From JAICQM01 sp963781555 (GTDB taxonomy: Bacteria > Chloroflexota > Limnocylindria > QHBO01): a DNA stretch of 64,000 bases. A program made the translations under genes and the position numbers. The notes below the pieces were generated by a model, which had not been told where the DNA came from, made no database searches, and saw nothing but the letters and a program-made list of their open reading frames with translations. The DNA lies in the NCBI GenBank assembly GCA_963781555.1, contig CAWAGB010000006.1, positions 186,001 through 250,000 of the forward strand. The letters run 5' to 3'. Below are positions 8,408 through 18,136 of the stretch, in pieces; positions within the stretch are counted from its first letter, which is position 1, and every line of letters begins with the position of its first letter.

Positions 8408-10237
8408 GTGACCTCGTCAGGCGTCGTCGCCGAGATCAAGTCGAAGCTCAGCGTGCTCGAGGTCGTCGGTGAGACGGTCCAGCTCAAGCGCGCTGGTTCC
8501 GCCTACAAGGGGCTCTGCCCGTTCCACGCCGAGAAGACACCATCCTTCGTCGTGACTCCTGACCGCGAGACGTGGCGCTGCTTCGGCTGCGGCGAGGGTG
8601 GGGACATCTTCACCTTCGTCATGCGCCGCGACGGGCTTGACTTCCGGGAGGCGCTCGAACGCCTCGCCGAGAAGGCCGGCGTCGAGCTGTCCGAGCGCAG
8701 CGCCCGCGAGGACCGCCAGCGCAAGCGGCTGCGGGACGCGCTGGAGGCGGCCATCGCGTGGTATCGCGAGGTCCTTCTGCAGGCCGGCCAGGCGGAGAAG
8801 GCGCGCGCCTACCTCGCCGATCGCGGGCTGACGGACACCACGCTGGATCGGTTCACCATCGGCTATGCGCCCAACACCTGGGACGCGCTCAGCAAGCGGC
8901 TCATCGCCAAGGGCTTCAGCAACGCCGAGATGATCGGTGCCGGGCTGGCCAGCCCGTCGAACCGCGGCGGCGTGATCGACAAGTTCCGCGGCCGCATCAT
9001 CATCCCCATCCGGGACCAGTCCGGACGCCCCACCGGCCTGGGGGGCCGGATCATGCCCGGCGCGGAGGGGCCAAAATACCTCAACTCGCCGGCCACCCCG
9101 CTCTTCGACAAGAGCCGCACCCTGTACGGCATTGACCTCGCCCGCGCCTCCATTCGCCGCGAGAAGCTGGCGGTCATCGTCGAGGGCTATACCGATGTCA
9201 TGGCCGCCCACCAGGCCGGCTTCACGAACGTCGTCGCGAGCCTCGGCACCGCCCTGACCCGCGGCCAGGTCGAGCTCGCCATCCGCTACGCGGACGCCGT
9301 TGCGCTCGCCTACGACGTCGATCTGGCGGGCGAGGCGGCAACCCAGCGCGGCCTGCTGGAGGAGCTCGGCCCGGACCAGGCGGTGAGCAAGGTGCGCGTG
9401 GTGCGCATCCCCGCCGGCAAGGACCCCGATGAGCTCATCCGCACGGATCCGGACGCGTGGCGCACCGCCGTCACCGAGGCGCCGGCCGTGCTCGACTACT
9501 TCATGGACCGCGCCGTGGCCGCGGTCGACGTCTCGAGTGTCAATGGCCGCCGCGAGGTGACCCGCCGCGTGCTCGGCGTCCTGCGCCGGGTGGCCGACCC
9601 GCTTGAGCGAACGCTGTACCTGCAGCGCCTGTCGCGCATCGTCGACGTGGACGAGAAGGTCCTGACCGATGCCCTGGCCGCGACGCCGGCGCCCGCCGTC
9701 CGCCGCGCCCCGGTGGCGGAGGAGGGCGAGGTCCGCGAGCGGGTGACCGCCGCCCTGCCGCCGCTCGAGGCGGAGACGCTGCGCCTGCTGCTCCGCTATC
9801 CGTCGGTGGCGGCGGAGATCGGCGACGGCCCCCTTCCGTTCCGCGACGCCGCCGCGGCAACCCTCGCCCGCGCGTGGCGCGAGCGCGGCGTGAACGAGGC
9901 CACCGGCGAGGCGCTCGAGGCATTCGTCGCCGGCCTGGATCCGGCCACCGCCGAGCTGGCGCGCGACCTGCTGGCCGAGGTACGCGCCGATGGTGGCCCG
10001 CGCCTGGAGCCGGACGCCGCCTCGGATGCGCTCGCCGGCTGCCTGCGGCGGCTGCGCGTCCAGCGAATCGAGGAGACGATCCGCGACGGCCGGCTGCTGA
10101 TGGACGAGGCGGATCGTGAGCACGATGGCGCCCGCGTCCGCGAGCTCGAACGACAGATGACCATCCTCGGCCGCGAGAAGGCCGATCTCACCAGCGCAAA
10201 GCCAGAGCCGGCAGCTGCCGGACCCAGGAGGACCTGA
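8408..10237 (+). CDS. dnaG: DNA primase DnaG
   Basis: Makes RNA primers at the replication fork. The 609-residue protein starts at GTG 8408. It has the CHC2 zinc-binding domain (C37, H40, C58, C61), the catalytic TOPRIM core (VEGYTDVMAAHQAG from about 258, acidic YDVDLAGE near 302) and a C-terminal helicase-binding region (about 430-600). Length is ordinary. It stands 2 nt before rpoD, a shortened macromolecular-synthesis operon without rpsU. Confidence 0.97.
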   Translation: MTSSGVVAEIKSKLSVLEVVGETVQLKRAGSAYKGLCPFHAEKTPSFVVTPDRETWRCFGCGEGGDIFTFVMRRDGLDFREALERLAEKAGVELSERSAREDRQRKRLRDALEAAIAWYREVLLQAGQAEKARAYLADRGLTDTTLDRFTIGYAPNTWDALSKRLIAKGFSNAEMIGAGLASPSNRGGVIDKFRGRIIIPIRDQSGRPTGLGGRIMPGAEGPKYLNSPATPLFDKSRTLYGIDLARASIRREKLAVIVEGYTDVMAAHQAGFTNVVASLGTALTRGQVELAIRYADAVALAYDVDLAGEAATQRGLLEELGPDQAVSKVRVVRIPAGKDPDELIRTDPDAWRTAVTEAPAVLDYFMDRAVAAVDVSSVNGRREVTRRVLGVLRRVADPLERTLYLQRLSRIVDVDEKVLTDALAATPAPAVRRAPVAEEGEVRERVTAALPPLEAETLRLLLRYPSVAAEIGDGPLPFRDAAAATLARAWRERGVNEATGEALEAFVAGLDPATAELARDLLAEVRADGGPRLEPDAASDALAGCLRRLRVQRIEETIRDGRLLMDEADREHDGARVRELERQMTILGREKADLTSAKPEPAAAGPRRT

Positions 10238-10239
10238 CC

Positions 10240-12339
<2,100 letters not shown>

Positions 12340-12368
12340 CCGTCGCGAGCTGACAGACCGATGTGACG

Positions 12369-12389
12369 GCGGCCGCCACCCGCGGCCGC
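12369..12389 (+). terminator. Possible rpoD terminator hairpin
   Basis: GCGGCCGC (12369-12376) and GCGGCCGC (12382-12389) form an 8-bp stem with a 5-nt loop 30 nt after rpoD. There is no T tract, so intrinsic termination is uncertain. Confidence 0.3.
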
Positions 12390-12418
12390 TCGTGCATCCC
12401 GCCATCCACGGAGCGCCC

Positions 12419-12539
12419 ATGGAATTCGCCGAGGTCGTCCGGCGCCGCCGTATCGTCCGCCACTTCGCCGAAGCGCGGCTGGCGGTCGCTCGACGAGTTC
12501 GTGCGCTGGGAAGGCTGGGAAGCGTCGCCGGCGCTTTGA
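12419..12539 (+). pseudogene. Nitroreductase remnant (ends only)
   Basis: ATG 12419 reads MEFAEVVRRRRIVRHFAEA, a typical N-terminus of FMN-dependent nitroreductases. After about 20 codons the reading shifts by +1 frame to RSLDEFVRWEGWEASPAL and a TGA at 12537-12539, which resembles the C-terminal end of the same family. Around 190 residues of FMN-binding core would be missing between them. This looks like an internal deletion that kept only the two ends. The stop overlaps the -35 box of the tRNA-Asn promoter. The assignment of such short ends is tentative. Confidence 0.45.
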
Positions 12540-12565
12540 CCCTCGGTGGCGGCGACACCTATAAT
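12536..12565 (+). promoter_or_regulatory. tRNA-Asn promoter
   Basis: TTGACC (12536-12541), 18-bp spacer, TATAAT (12560-12565): nearly consensus sigma-A promoter ending 42 bases before the tRNA. Confidence 0.75.
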
Positions 12566-12607
12566 CCGCCCCGTCCCGATGGCGACCGCGATGGTCGCTC
12601 GACGCGT

Positions 12608-12682
12608 TCCGGCGTAGCTCAGTGGTAGAGCGGGCGGCTGTTAACCGCTTGGTCGTAGGTTCGAGTCCTACCGCCGGAGCCA
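12608..12682 (+). tRNA. tRNA-Asn (GTT)
   Basis: Acceptor arms TCCGGCG/CGCCGGA pair perfectly, D-arm GCTC/GAGC, anticodon loop CTGTTAA with GTT, T-arm GTAGG/CCTAC with TTCGAGT loop. The CCA end is encoded (12680-12682). Confidence 0.97.
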
Positions 12683-12723
12683 CTTTCTCGCAACCGATCT
12701 TCGTGCCGCGCCGTCCTGCGGAC

Positions 12724-13098
12724 ATGCGACGGACCTTCGTGCTCCTGCTGATCCTCGGCACGCTGGCAGCCTGCGCGCCAACCGAGGCGACGGTGGGCGT
12801 GCCGGTCACCGTGCTTGCCGGTCCGACCTGTCCCGTGATCAGCGACCCGCCCGACCCGGCCTGCGACGACCGGCCGGTCGACGGCGCCGAGCTGCTGGTA
12901 ATCGGGGCCAACGGACAGCAGGTGGCCAGCGTCCGTTCCGACGCCCAGGGCCGGGCGGAGCTGCGCCTCGCCGAGGGCAGCTATACGGTTCTGCCGCAGC
13001 CGGTCGAGGGCCTGATGGGGACCGCCGCCGAGGTCACCCTGGTGGTCACGGCTTCGCCGGAGGCGGTGGTCATCAGCTACGACACCGGGATCCGCTGA
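12724..13098 (+). CDS. Small lipoprotein with carboxypeptidase-regulatory-like domain
   Basis: A 124-residue exported protein. The signal peptide MRRTFVLLLILGTLAAC ends in a LAAC lipobox (Cys 17), so it should be lipid-anchored outside the membrane. After a cysteine-bearing spacer, residues about 55-120 read like a small beta-sandwich (VDGAELLVIGANG, SVRSDAQGRAELRLAEGSY) of the carboxypeptidase-regulatory or SpaA-like kind. ATG 12724 was chosen because it begins the signal peptide; the longer open frame runs through the tRNA and is not real. Function unknown. Confidence 0.8.
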   Translation: MRRTFVLLLILGTLAACAPTEATVGVPVTVLAGPTCPVISDPPDPACDDRPVDGAELLVIGANGQQVASVRSDAQGRAELRLAEGSYTVLPQPVEGLMGTAAEVTLVVTASPEAVVISYDTGIR

Positions 13099-13105
13099 GC
13101 CGCCG

Positions 13106-13202
13106 CTAACGGCGGGGGCGGAGGGCCGTTAGTACTAGGTGAGCGCTGGGTCCCTGTGTTAGCGGCCATGCCGCTAGGGCAGCCACAGGGACCCGGCGTT
13201 TT
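13106..13202 (+). terminator. Double hairpin terminator region
   Basis: CTAACGGC (13106-13113) pairs with GCCGTTAG (13125-13132). Downstream, GGGTCCCTGTG (13148-13158) pairs perfectly with CACAGGGACCC (13184-13194), enclosing a second perfect hairpin AGCGGC/GCCGCT (13161-13166 and 13170-13175). A TTTT run follows at 13199-13202. This is a strong stop for transcription from the upstream lipoprotein gene. Confidence 0.7.
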
Positions 13203-13208
13203 CGCGTG

Positions 13209-13412
13209 TCAGCGGCCGGGATCCTCGAAGTCGGGATCCACCGGCGCGGTGGGGCCGACGTCGCCGACCGTCGGCATCAGCGTCCAGCCCATGACCGCCA
13301 TCCCGGCGGAGAAGATGAGCAGCATCACGGCACCGGCAGCCTCGTAGGCGACGAACCAGTAGATGGCGGCCACGATGGCGATGCCGAGCGGGATCAGGAA
13401 GTACGCACGCAT
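13209..13412 (-). CDS. Small two-helix membrane protein, cytochrome c oxidase subunit IV-like
   Basis: A 67-residue protein with two membrane helices (about 3-20 and 25-45) around a YWFVAYEAAGAVMLL segment. This pattern resembles the short subunit IV of actinobacterial-type aa3 cytochrome oxidase (YWF...E.TG...L). No oxidase genes are nearby, so the identification is a suggestion only. ATG at 13412 was chosen because it begins the first helix; upstream in-frame sequence is unlike protein. Confidence 0.55.
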   Translation of the reverse strand: MRAYFLIPLGIAIVAAIYWFVAYEAAGAVMLLIFSAGMAVMGWTLMPTVGDVGPTAPVDPDFEDPGR

Positions 13413-13492
13413 GGCCCGATGATAGCGGAGGCGCGCTGGTACGTACGTCGGGTTTCGAGTGGAGACGTCAACCCGGGTAAATCTAGCTAAAT

Positions 13493-14050
13493 CTAGGACA
13501 TCCAGCCGCAATCGGTGCGGTGAGCGGCAGACGGGCGAACCCGCACCCCGCGCTCAGGAGCGTTGGTGCGCGCAATGGGGCGGGCGTTGAGTGCGCGGTC
13601 CGCGCCCGCCAGGGTGGTGCGACGAATGGCTGGATCGGTCACCGATGGGCCGCTGTCGACCGCACTCGGGATCTCGATCGTGGGGGCCGGCACGGTCCCG
13701 ACCATGCCGGTTTCGCGGGCCGTGACCACGGAGCCGTCGGGGTAGGGGAGCCACAGGCCGCGCAGGCGGGCGATGAAGTGCTCGGCCATGCCCGGCACCA
13801 GCATCTCGACGCGGTCGCCGCCACTGCGCCGGTAGCCACGCGGCCGCTCGTCCGACTGGATCCGATCGACGAAGCCCCGCTCGAGCAGCTCGCGTACCGC
13901 GACGGTGATCTCCTCCGGGCCGTCGACGGTGGTGCTGCCACCGCGGAAGGTGGCGCGTCCGACGCTGGCCGGCGCCCCGCCTCGTCGTGTTCGGAGCAGC
14001 TCGTAGACGATGGTGTCGTCGGTCCGCGGGTCGCCCGCCCGGTTGATCAT
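13493..14050 (-). CDS. Hypothetical protein (winged-helix-like start)
   Basis: A 185-residue protein, ATG 14050. Residues 15-75 look like a small mixed alpha/beta region ending in VRELLERGFVDRI, which could be a winged helix. The middle (RVEMLVPGMAEHFIARLRGLWLPYPDG) is better conserved-looking than the Pro/Thr-rich tail. No family recognised. It is convergent with nothing and divergent from the next gene, sharing a short intergenic region. Confidence 0.55.
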   Translation of the reverse strand: MINRAGDPRTDDTIVYELLRTRRGGAPASVGRATFRGGSTTVDGPEEITVAVRELLERGFVDRIQSDERPRGYRRSGGDRVEMLVPGMAEHFIARLRGLWLPYPDGSVVTARETGMVGTVPAPTIEIPSAVDSGPSVTDPAIRRTTLAGADRALNARPIARTNAPERGVRVRPSAAHRTDCGWMS

Positions 14051-14104
14051 GGCCGGAGGATAGCAGCCGGCCGGCGGGCGGCGACGGGCCCGCCCGCGCA
14101 TCGG

Positions 14105-14110
14105 TAGAAT
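14105..14110 (+). promoter_or_regulatory. -10 element TAGAAT
   Basis: TAGAAT, 44 bases before the GTG start at 14155, in the divergent intergenic region. Confidence 0.4.
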
Positions 14111-14154
14111 CGACCGATACACCGCCACTGGGAGTGGGCCCGCAGGAGGAACCG

Positions 14155-14511
14155 GTGTCGGAGAGCGACGAGCAGACGTACCGCGAGATGGTCACCCAGC
14201 AGACCGATCAGCAGATCGATCACTGGGCGGGCGACCTGTTCATCGACTTCGCGAAGCGGCTGGGAGTCGGCACCGCGATCGCGTCGTTCTGTGCAGCCGC
14301 CGGCATCGATGAGAAGGGATTCCAGCGAGCGTTCCTGGTGGGCGGGGGCCCGGACCATGTCGTGGGCATCGACACGGCCGGGGCCCTGGCGGCGCCGATC
14401 TTCGAGCTCCCGCGCGCCGTGGCCGGATTGCGCCGGATCGACCCCGACGCCCGCGGCAAGCTGGTCGACTTCCTCGTCGGCCATCGCGAGGTGATGGCCT
14501 ACACCCCCTGA
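14155..14511 (+). CDS. Hypothetical protein, 118 aa
   Basis: GTG 14155 has AGGAGG (14144-14149) at 5-nt spacing, the main reason to accept it. The protein is acidic with a helical N-terminus (YREMVTQQTDQQIDHW), then short hydrophobic helices and a KLVDFLVGHREVM end. No signal peptide or membrane helix. No family recognised. It lies tail-to-tail with parB. Confidence 0.65.
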   Translation: MSESDEQTYREMVTQQTDQQIDHWAGDLFIDFAKRLGVGTAIASFCAAAGIDEKGFQRAFLVGGGPDHVVGIDTAGALAAPIFELPRAVAGLRRIDPDARGKLVDFLVGHREVMAYTP

Positions 14512-14531
14512 CCCTGTCCGGCGGCGGCGGG

Positions 14532-15512
14532 CTACTCCTCCGGGCCGGGCGGGCTGGAGCGGATGATGGCGATCGCGTTCTCGATCTTGAGGCGCGTGAT
14601 GGTCAGGTACTTCGCCAGGTTGTCGCGGTTGATGGCCGGGATCTGGTCGATGACGTCGCGGCTGGCGCAGCAGGTCCACCAGCTCGTCGACGGAGTCGGA
14701 GAGGCGGCCCTTCGTGTCGAGGAGCGCGTTGTCCGCCGCCTTGACCGCGGCCACCTCGCCGGCGACCGTCTTGGCACGGCGCTTGGGCGTGACCTCTGGA
14801 TGGTCGATCGGCTCGCCGCCGGTCATGGCACGCAGCTTGGCGAGGGTCAGCTCGCCGGCGGCGACCTTCTTGGCCAGCCGACGACGTGTGCGCTCGTCAC
14901 CGATCTTCATCAGCTCGTAGGCATGCGAGATGGTGTCCCTGCGCAAAGACACCAGCTCACGAATCTCGGGCGGCGCCTCTGCCAGGCGGATGCGGTTCTC
15001 GACGTAGCCCTTGTCCTTGCCGATCTTCTGGGCGAGCTGGCGGACGCTGTAGCCGAGATCCAGCATCTTGCGGAACATCGTCGCCTCCTCGAGCGGGGAG
15101 ACGTCCTCGCGCTGGAGGTTCTCGATGATGCTGACCTCGAGCGCGGTCTGCTCATCGAACTCGACGACGATGGCCGGGATCGCCGTCACGCTCCGCCATG
15201 CGCGACGCCCGCCAGCGGCGCTCGCCGGCGATCAGCTCGTACTGGTTGCCGACCGGCCGGACGAGGATCGGCTGCAGGACGCCGTGCTCGCGGATGCTGG
15301 TCGGCGAGCTCGGTCAGCGAGTCCTCCTCGTAGGAGAGTCGCGGCTGGGCAGGGTTGGGAAGGATCTTGTCGATACCGATCTCGCGGATCTGCGCGCGCG
15401 TGGCGCGCGATTCGATGAGCGACACGATGCCCGGGCCCAGGTCAGCGGTCTGCGCCTCGTCGAAGAGCCGATGGATGTTCTCCCGGAATGCCGGGCCCTT
15501 GCTGCTACCCAA
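14532..15512 (-). pseudogene. parB: Chromosome-partition protein ParB, interrupted by three +1 frameshifts
   Basis: Joined over its frames this gene encodes about 325 residues of ParB. The CTPase-type N-terminal domain includes NPAQPR and GERRWRASRM; the parS-binding helix-turn-helix includes ENLQREDVSPLEEA and YSVRQLAQKIGKDKGYVENRI; a C-terminal dimerisation segment ends the protein. One surplus base each near 15303, 15190 and 14662 breaks the frame. The three pieces otherwise read cleanly, so sequencing errors are possible; a decayed gene is the alternative. The start is TTG 15512, overlapping the parA stop by 8 nt. Confidence 0.85.
14935..14950. other. Candidate parS-like palindrome, copy 1
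   Basis: GTCCCTGCGCAAAGAC, 14 of 16 matches to the palindrome GTCTTTGCGCAAAGAC. It lies inside parB, and flanking TGGT/ACCA extend the inverted repeat. Confidence 0.4.
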
Positions 15513-16272
15513 GTTCGACCACCTCTCTCGCCAGGTCGCGATAGGCGCGTGCCGCGGCCGAGTTGGTCGCGTACTCCGTGACCGGCTTGCCGGTGAGCGG
15601 TGCCTCGCCGAGCTTGACGGTGTTCTTGATCATGGTGGTGAAGACGCGGTGGTCACCGAGCTCGCGGAGATTGGCGAGCATCTCGCGGGCGAGGACGGTG
15701 CGGCCGTCGTAGAAGGTCGCCAGCAGGCCAAGGATCTCGAGGTCGTGGTTGAGCTTCAGCTTGATGGTGTTGATGACCTTGATCAGCGCGGTCAGGCCCT
15801 TGATGGCGTAGTACTGCGTCTGCACCGGGATGATCACCCGGTTGCTCGCCACCAGTGCGTTGATGGTCAGCAGGCCGAGGGTGGGCGGGCAGTCGATGAT
15901 GATGACGTCGAACTGGCGCTCGGCCCATCCGGCAAGCGCGTCGCGCAGGACCATCTCGCGGCCGATGGCGGTGAAGAGCTCAACCTCGGTGCTGGCCAGC
16001 TCCAGGGTCGACGGGACGACGGACAGTCCGGCCATGCCGGTCTCCTTGACGACGTCCTCGAGGCCTGCCCGGTTTTCCGACAGGACATCCGCAATCGACA
16101 CCTTGACGTCGGAGAGCGAAATGCCCAGGCCGACTGTCAGATTGGCCTGCGGGTCCATGTCGATGCAGAGGACCCGATAGCCCAGCTCGGCGAGCGCACC
16201 CCCGAGGTTGATCGAGGTGGTCGTCTTGCCGACGCCGCCCTTCTGGTTCGCGATGCTGATTACCTTGGTCAA
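15505..16272 (-). CDS. parA: Chromosome-partition ATPase ParA (Soj-like)
   Basis: A 255-residue Walker-type ATPase that moves ParB-parS complexes over the nucleoid. The deviant Walker A motif KGGVGKTTT lies at residues 11-19. DMDPQANLT follows at about 39, and DVIIIDCPPTLG (Walker B) at about 121. Start TTG 16272 has AAGGTG 6 nt upstream. It is intact, unlike parB immediately downstream. Such parAB pairs usually lie near the replication origin, which is not identified in this window. Confidence 0.96.
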   Translation of the reverse strand: MTKVISIANQKGGVGKTTTSINLGGALAELGYRVLCIDMDPQANLTVGLGISLSDVKVSIADVLSENRAGLEDVVKETGMAGLSVVPSTLELASTEVELFTAIGREMVLRDALAGWAERQFDVIIIDCPPTLGLLTINALVASNRVIIPVQTQYYAIKGLTALIKVINTIKLKLNHDLEILGLLATFYDGRTVLAREMLANLRELGDHRVFTTMIKNTVKLGEAPLTGKPVTEYATNSAAARAYRDLAREVVELG

Positions 16273-16396
16273 GACTGCACCTTACGCATGCGGGCGGCGG
16301 TATTGCCATCTGGTCGCGGGCCGTTGGACGTCGGAGTCCTGGTGCGTCGCGGCAGCACCGATGATAGCCGCGCCGCGGCAGTCGAGACCACCCGAC

Positions 16397-16405
16397 TTAT
16401 CCACA
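16397..16405 (+). other. DnaA box (TTATCCACA)
   Basis: Perfect match to the consensus DnaA box in the noncoding stretch between parA and tRNA-Met. A weaker TTGTCCACC lies at 16458-16466. Two boxes are not enough to call an origin. Confidence 0.45.
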
Positions 16406-16423
16406 ATGTGCCCCGGTGTCGAT

Positions 16424-16439
16424 GTCTTTGTGCAAAGAC
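16424..16439. other. Candidate parS-like palindrome, copy 2
   Basis: GTCTTTGTGCAAAGAC, 15 of 16 matches to GTCTTTGCGCAAAGAC. It covers the position where the -35 box of the tRNA-Met promoter should be, so a bound protein would affect that promoter. Confidence 0.5.
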
Positions 16440-16452
16440 GAGCCGATATACT
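16424..16452 (+). promoter_or_regulatory. tRNA-Met promoter
   Basis: TATACT (16447-16452) ends 23 bases before the tRNA. The expected -35 position (16424-16429) reads GTCTTT, inside the palindrome, so the -35 box is weak. Confidence 0.5.
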
Positions 16453-16475
16453 CCAACTTGTCCACCGTCATTCCG

Positions 16476-16551
16476 GGGCCCATAGCTCAGTGGTCAGAGC
16501 ATCCGGCTCATAACCGGCTGGTCGCAGGTTCGATCCCTGCTGGGCCCACCA
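16476..16551 (+). tRNA. tRNA-Met (CAT), elongator type
   Basis: Acceptor GGGCCCA/TGGGCCC, D-arm GCTC/GAGC, anticodon loop CTCATAA, T-arm GCAGG/CCTGC, encoded CCA at 16549-16551. The fully paired first acceptor base pair and a non-GGG anticodon stem argue against the initiator tRNA. A CAT tRNA-Ile2 cannot be excluded. Confidence 0.93.
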
Positions 16552-16579
16552 TCCGCCTACGCCGCGAGGAGCCCGCGTC

Positions 16580-18130
16580 ATGTCAACCGCCGACAAGCTC
16601 GACCGCCTGCGCGCGTTGCGCGAGGAGGCGCTGCTCGGCGGGGGAGCGAAGCGCATCGCGCAACAGCATGACCGTGGCAAGCTGACGGCCCGCGAGCGGC
16701 TCGACCTGCTCCTCGACGAGGACAGCTTTCACGAGCTCGATGCGATGGTGACCCACCGCGCCAGCGATTTCGGACTGGACGACGAGCGGTACCTCGGCGA
16801 CGGCGTGGTGACCGGCTACGGAACGATCGACGAGCGGCCGGTCTTCGTCTATAGCCAGGACTTCACCGTCTTCGGCGGCTCGCTGTCAGAAGCGCATGCC
16901 GAGAAGATCTGCAAGATCATGGACCTGGCGATGGAGAACGGCGCGCCGATCATCGGTCTGGCGGATTCGGGCGGCGCTCGCATCCAGGAGGGTGTCGTGA
17001 GCCTGGGCGGCTACGCCGATATCTTCCTGCGCAACACGCTTGCATCCGGCGTCGTCCCACAGCTATCGATCGTCCTGGGGCCATGCGCGGGCGGGGCTGT
17101 CTACTCCCCGGCGATCACCGACCTGACGGTGATGGTCGACGGCAGCAGCTATATGTTCGTCACCGGTCCCAATGTGGTCAAGACGGTGACTCACGAAGAG
17201 ATCGACTTCGAGGGTCTCGGCGGTGCGCGAGTCCACAACGAGACGAGCGGCGTCGCGCACTTCCTGAGTCCCGGTGAGCCGCAGGCCCTCGAGCTGGCAC
17301 GTACGTTGGTCGGCTACTTTCCACAGAACAACGTCGAGCTGACGCCCTTGCGCGAGGCGTGGGACGAGCCAAGCGTCGATGGTGCGGCGCTGGACGCCAT
17401 GATCCCGGACTCCGCGAAGCAGTCGTACGACATGCATGGCGTCATCCGCGGTGTCGTGGACGCCGGATCGTTCACCGAGGTGCACGAGCATTTCGCCCGC
17501 AACATCATCTGCGGCTTCGCGCGCGTCGAGGGCCGCAGCGTCGGCATCGTGGCCCAGCAGCCGGAGGTGCTGGCCGGCGTGCTGGACATCGACGCGGCTG
17601 ACAAGGCAGCACGCTTCGTCCGAACCTGCGACTGCTTCAACATCCCACTCGTCACGCTGGTCGATGTGCCGGGCTTCCTGCCGGGCGTGGACCAGGAGCA
17701 TCGCGGCATCATCCGCCATGGCGCGAAGCTCCTCTTCGCATACAGCGAGGCGACCGTGCCGAAGCTGACGGTCATCACCCGCAAGGCGTACGGCGGCGCG
17801 TACGACGTCATGAGCAGCAAGCACATTCGCGGCGATCTCAACTTCGCGTGGCCGACCGCGGAGATCGCGGTGATGGGCGTGGAGGGCGCGGTGAACATCG
17901 TGTTTCGCGAACGGATCGCCCAGGCGGCGGATGCGGATGCGGAGCGCAGCCGTCTGGTGGCCGAGTACGAGGAGCGCTTCGCGAACCCGTACGTCGCTGC
18001 GGCCCGGGGCTACGTCGACGAGGTGATCCTGCCTTCCGAAACACGTGGCCGGGTCGCGTCCGCGCTGCAGTTGCTGGAAGGCAAACGCCAGGCGCTGCCG
18101 CCGAAGAAGCATTCCAACATCCCGCTGTAG
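16580..18130 (+). CDS. pccB: Propionyl-CoA carboxylase beta chain (carboxyltransferase)
   Basis: Transfers CO2 from carboxybiotin to propionyl-CoA (or acetyl-CoA), giving methylmalonyl-CoA. The 516-residue protein has two crotonase-fold halves. The N-terminal half has GKLTARERLDLLLD and ADSGGARIQEGV; the C-terminal half has VDVPGFLPGVDQE and RKAYGGAYDVMSSKH. Length and the KKHSNIPL ending fit the PccB group. It heads a run pccB, biotin carboxylase, BCCP, mutase, epimerase, which argues for propionyl-CoA as substrate. The tRNA-Met end is 28 nt upstream. Confidence 0.95.
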   Translation: MSTADKLDRLRALREEALLGGGAKRIAQQHDRGKLTARERLDLLLDEDSFHELDAMVTHRASDFGLDDERYLGDGVVTGYGTIDERPVFVYSQDFTVFGGSLSEAHAEKICKIMDLAMENGAPIIGLADSGGARIQEGVVSLGGYADIFLRNTLASGVVPQLSIVLGPCAGGAVYSPAITDLTVMVDGSSYMFVTGPNVVKTVTHEEIDFEGLGGARVHNETSGVAHFLSPGEPQALELARTLVGYFPQNNVELTPLREAWDEPSVDGAALDAMIPDSAKQSYDMHGVIRGVVDAGSFTEVHEHFARNIICGFARVEGRSVGIVAQQPEVLAGVLDIDAADKAARFVRTCDCFNIPLVTLVDVPGFLPGVDQEHRGIIRHGAKLLFAYSEATVPKLTVITRKAYGGAYDVMSSKHIRGDLNFAWPTAEIAVMGVEGAVNIVFRERIAQAADADAERSRLVAEYEERFANPYVAAARGYVDEVILPSETRGRVASALQLLEGKRQALPPKKHSNIPL

Positions 18131-18136
18131 GCGCTG

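Noticed and set aside
12622..12723. Upstream extension of the lipoprotein gene through tRNA-Asn.
   Set aside because: The frame starts inside the tRNA and the signal peptide begins at 12724.
13141..13202. A tmRNA or small RNA at the nested hairpins.
   Set aside because: No tRNA-like domain or tag frame; a terminator explains it best.
16273..16475. Replication origin between parA and tRNA-Met.
   Set aside because: Only one perfect and one weak DnaA box, no AT-rich unwinding element, and no dnaA or dnaN nearby.
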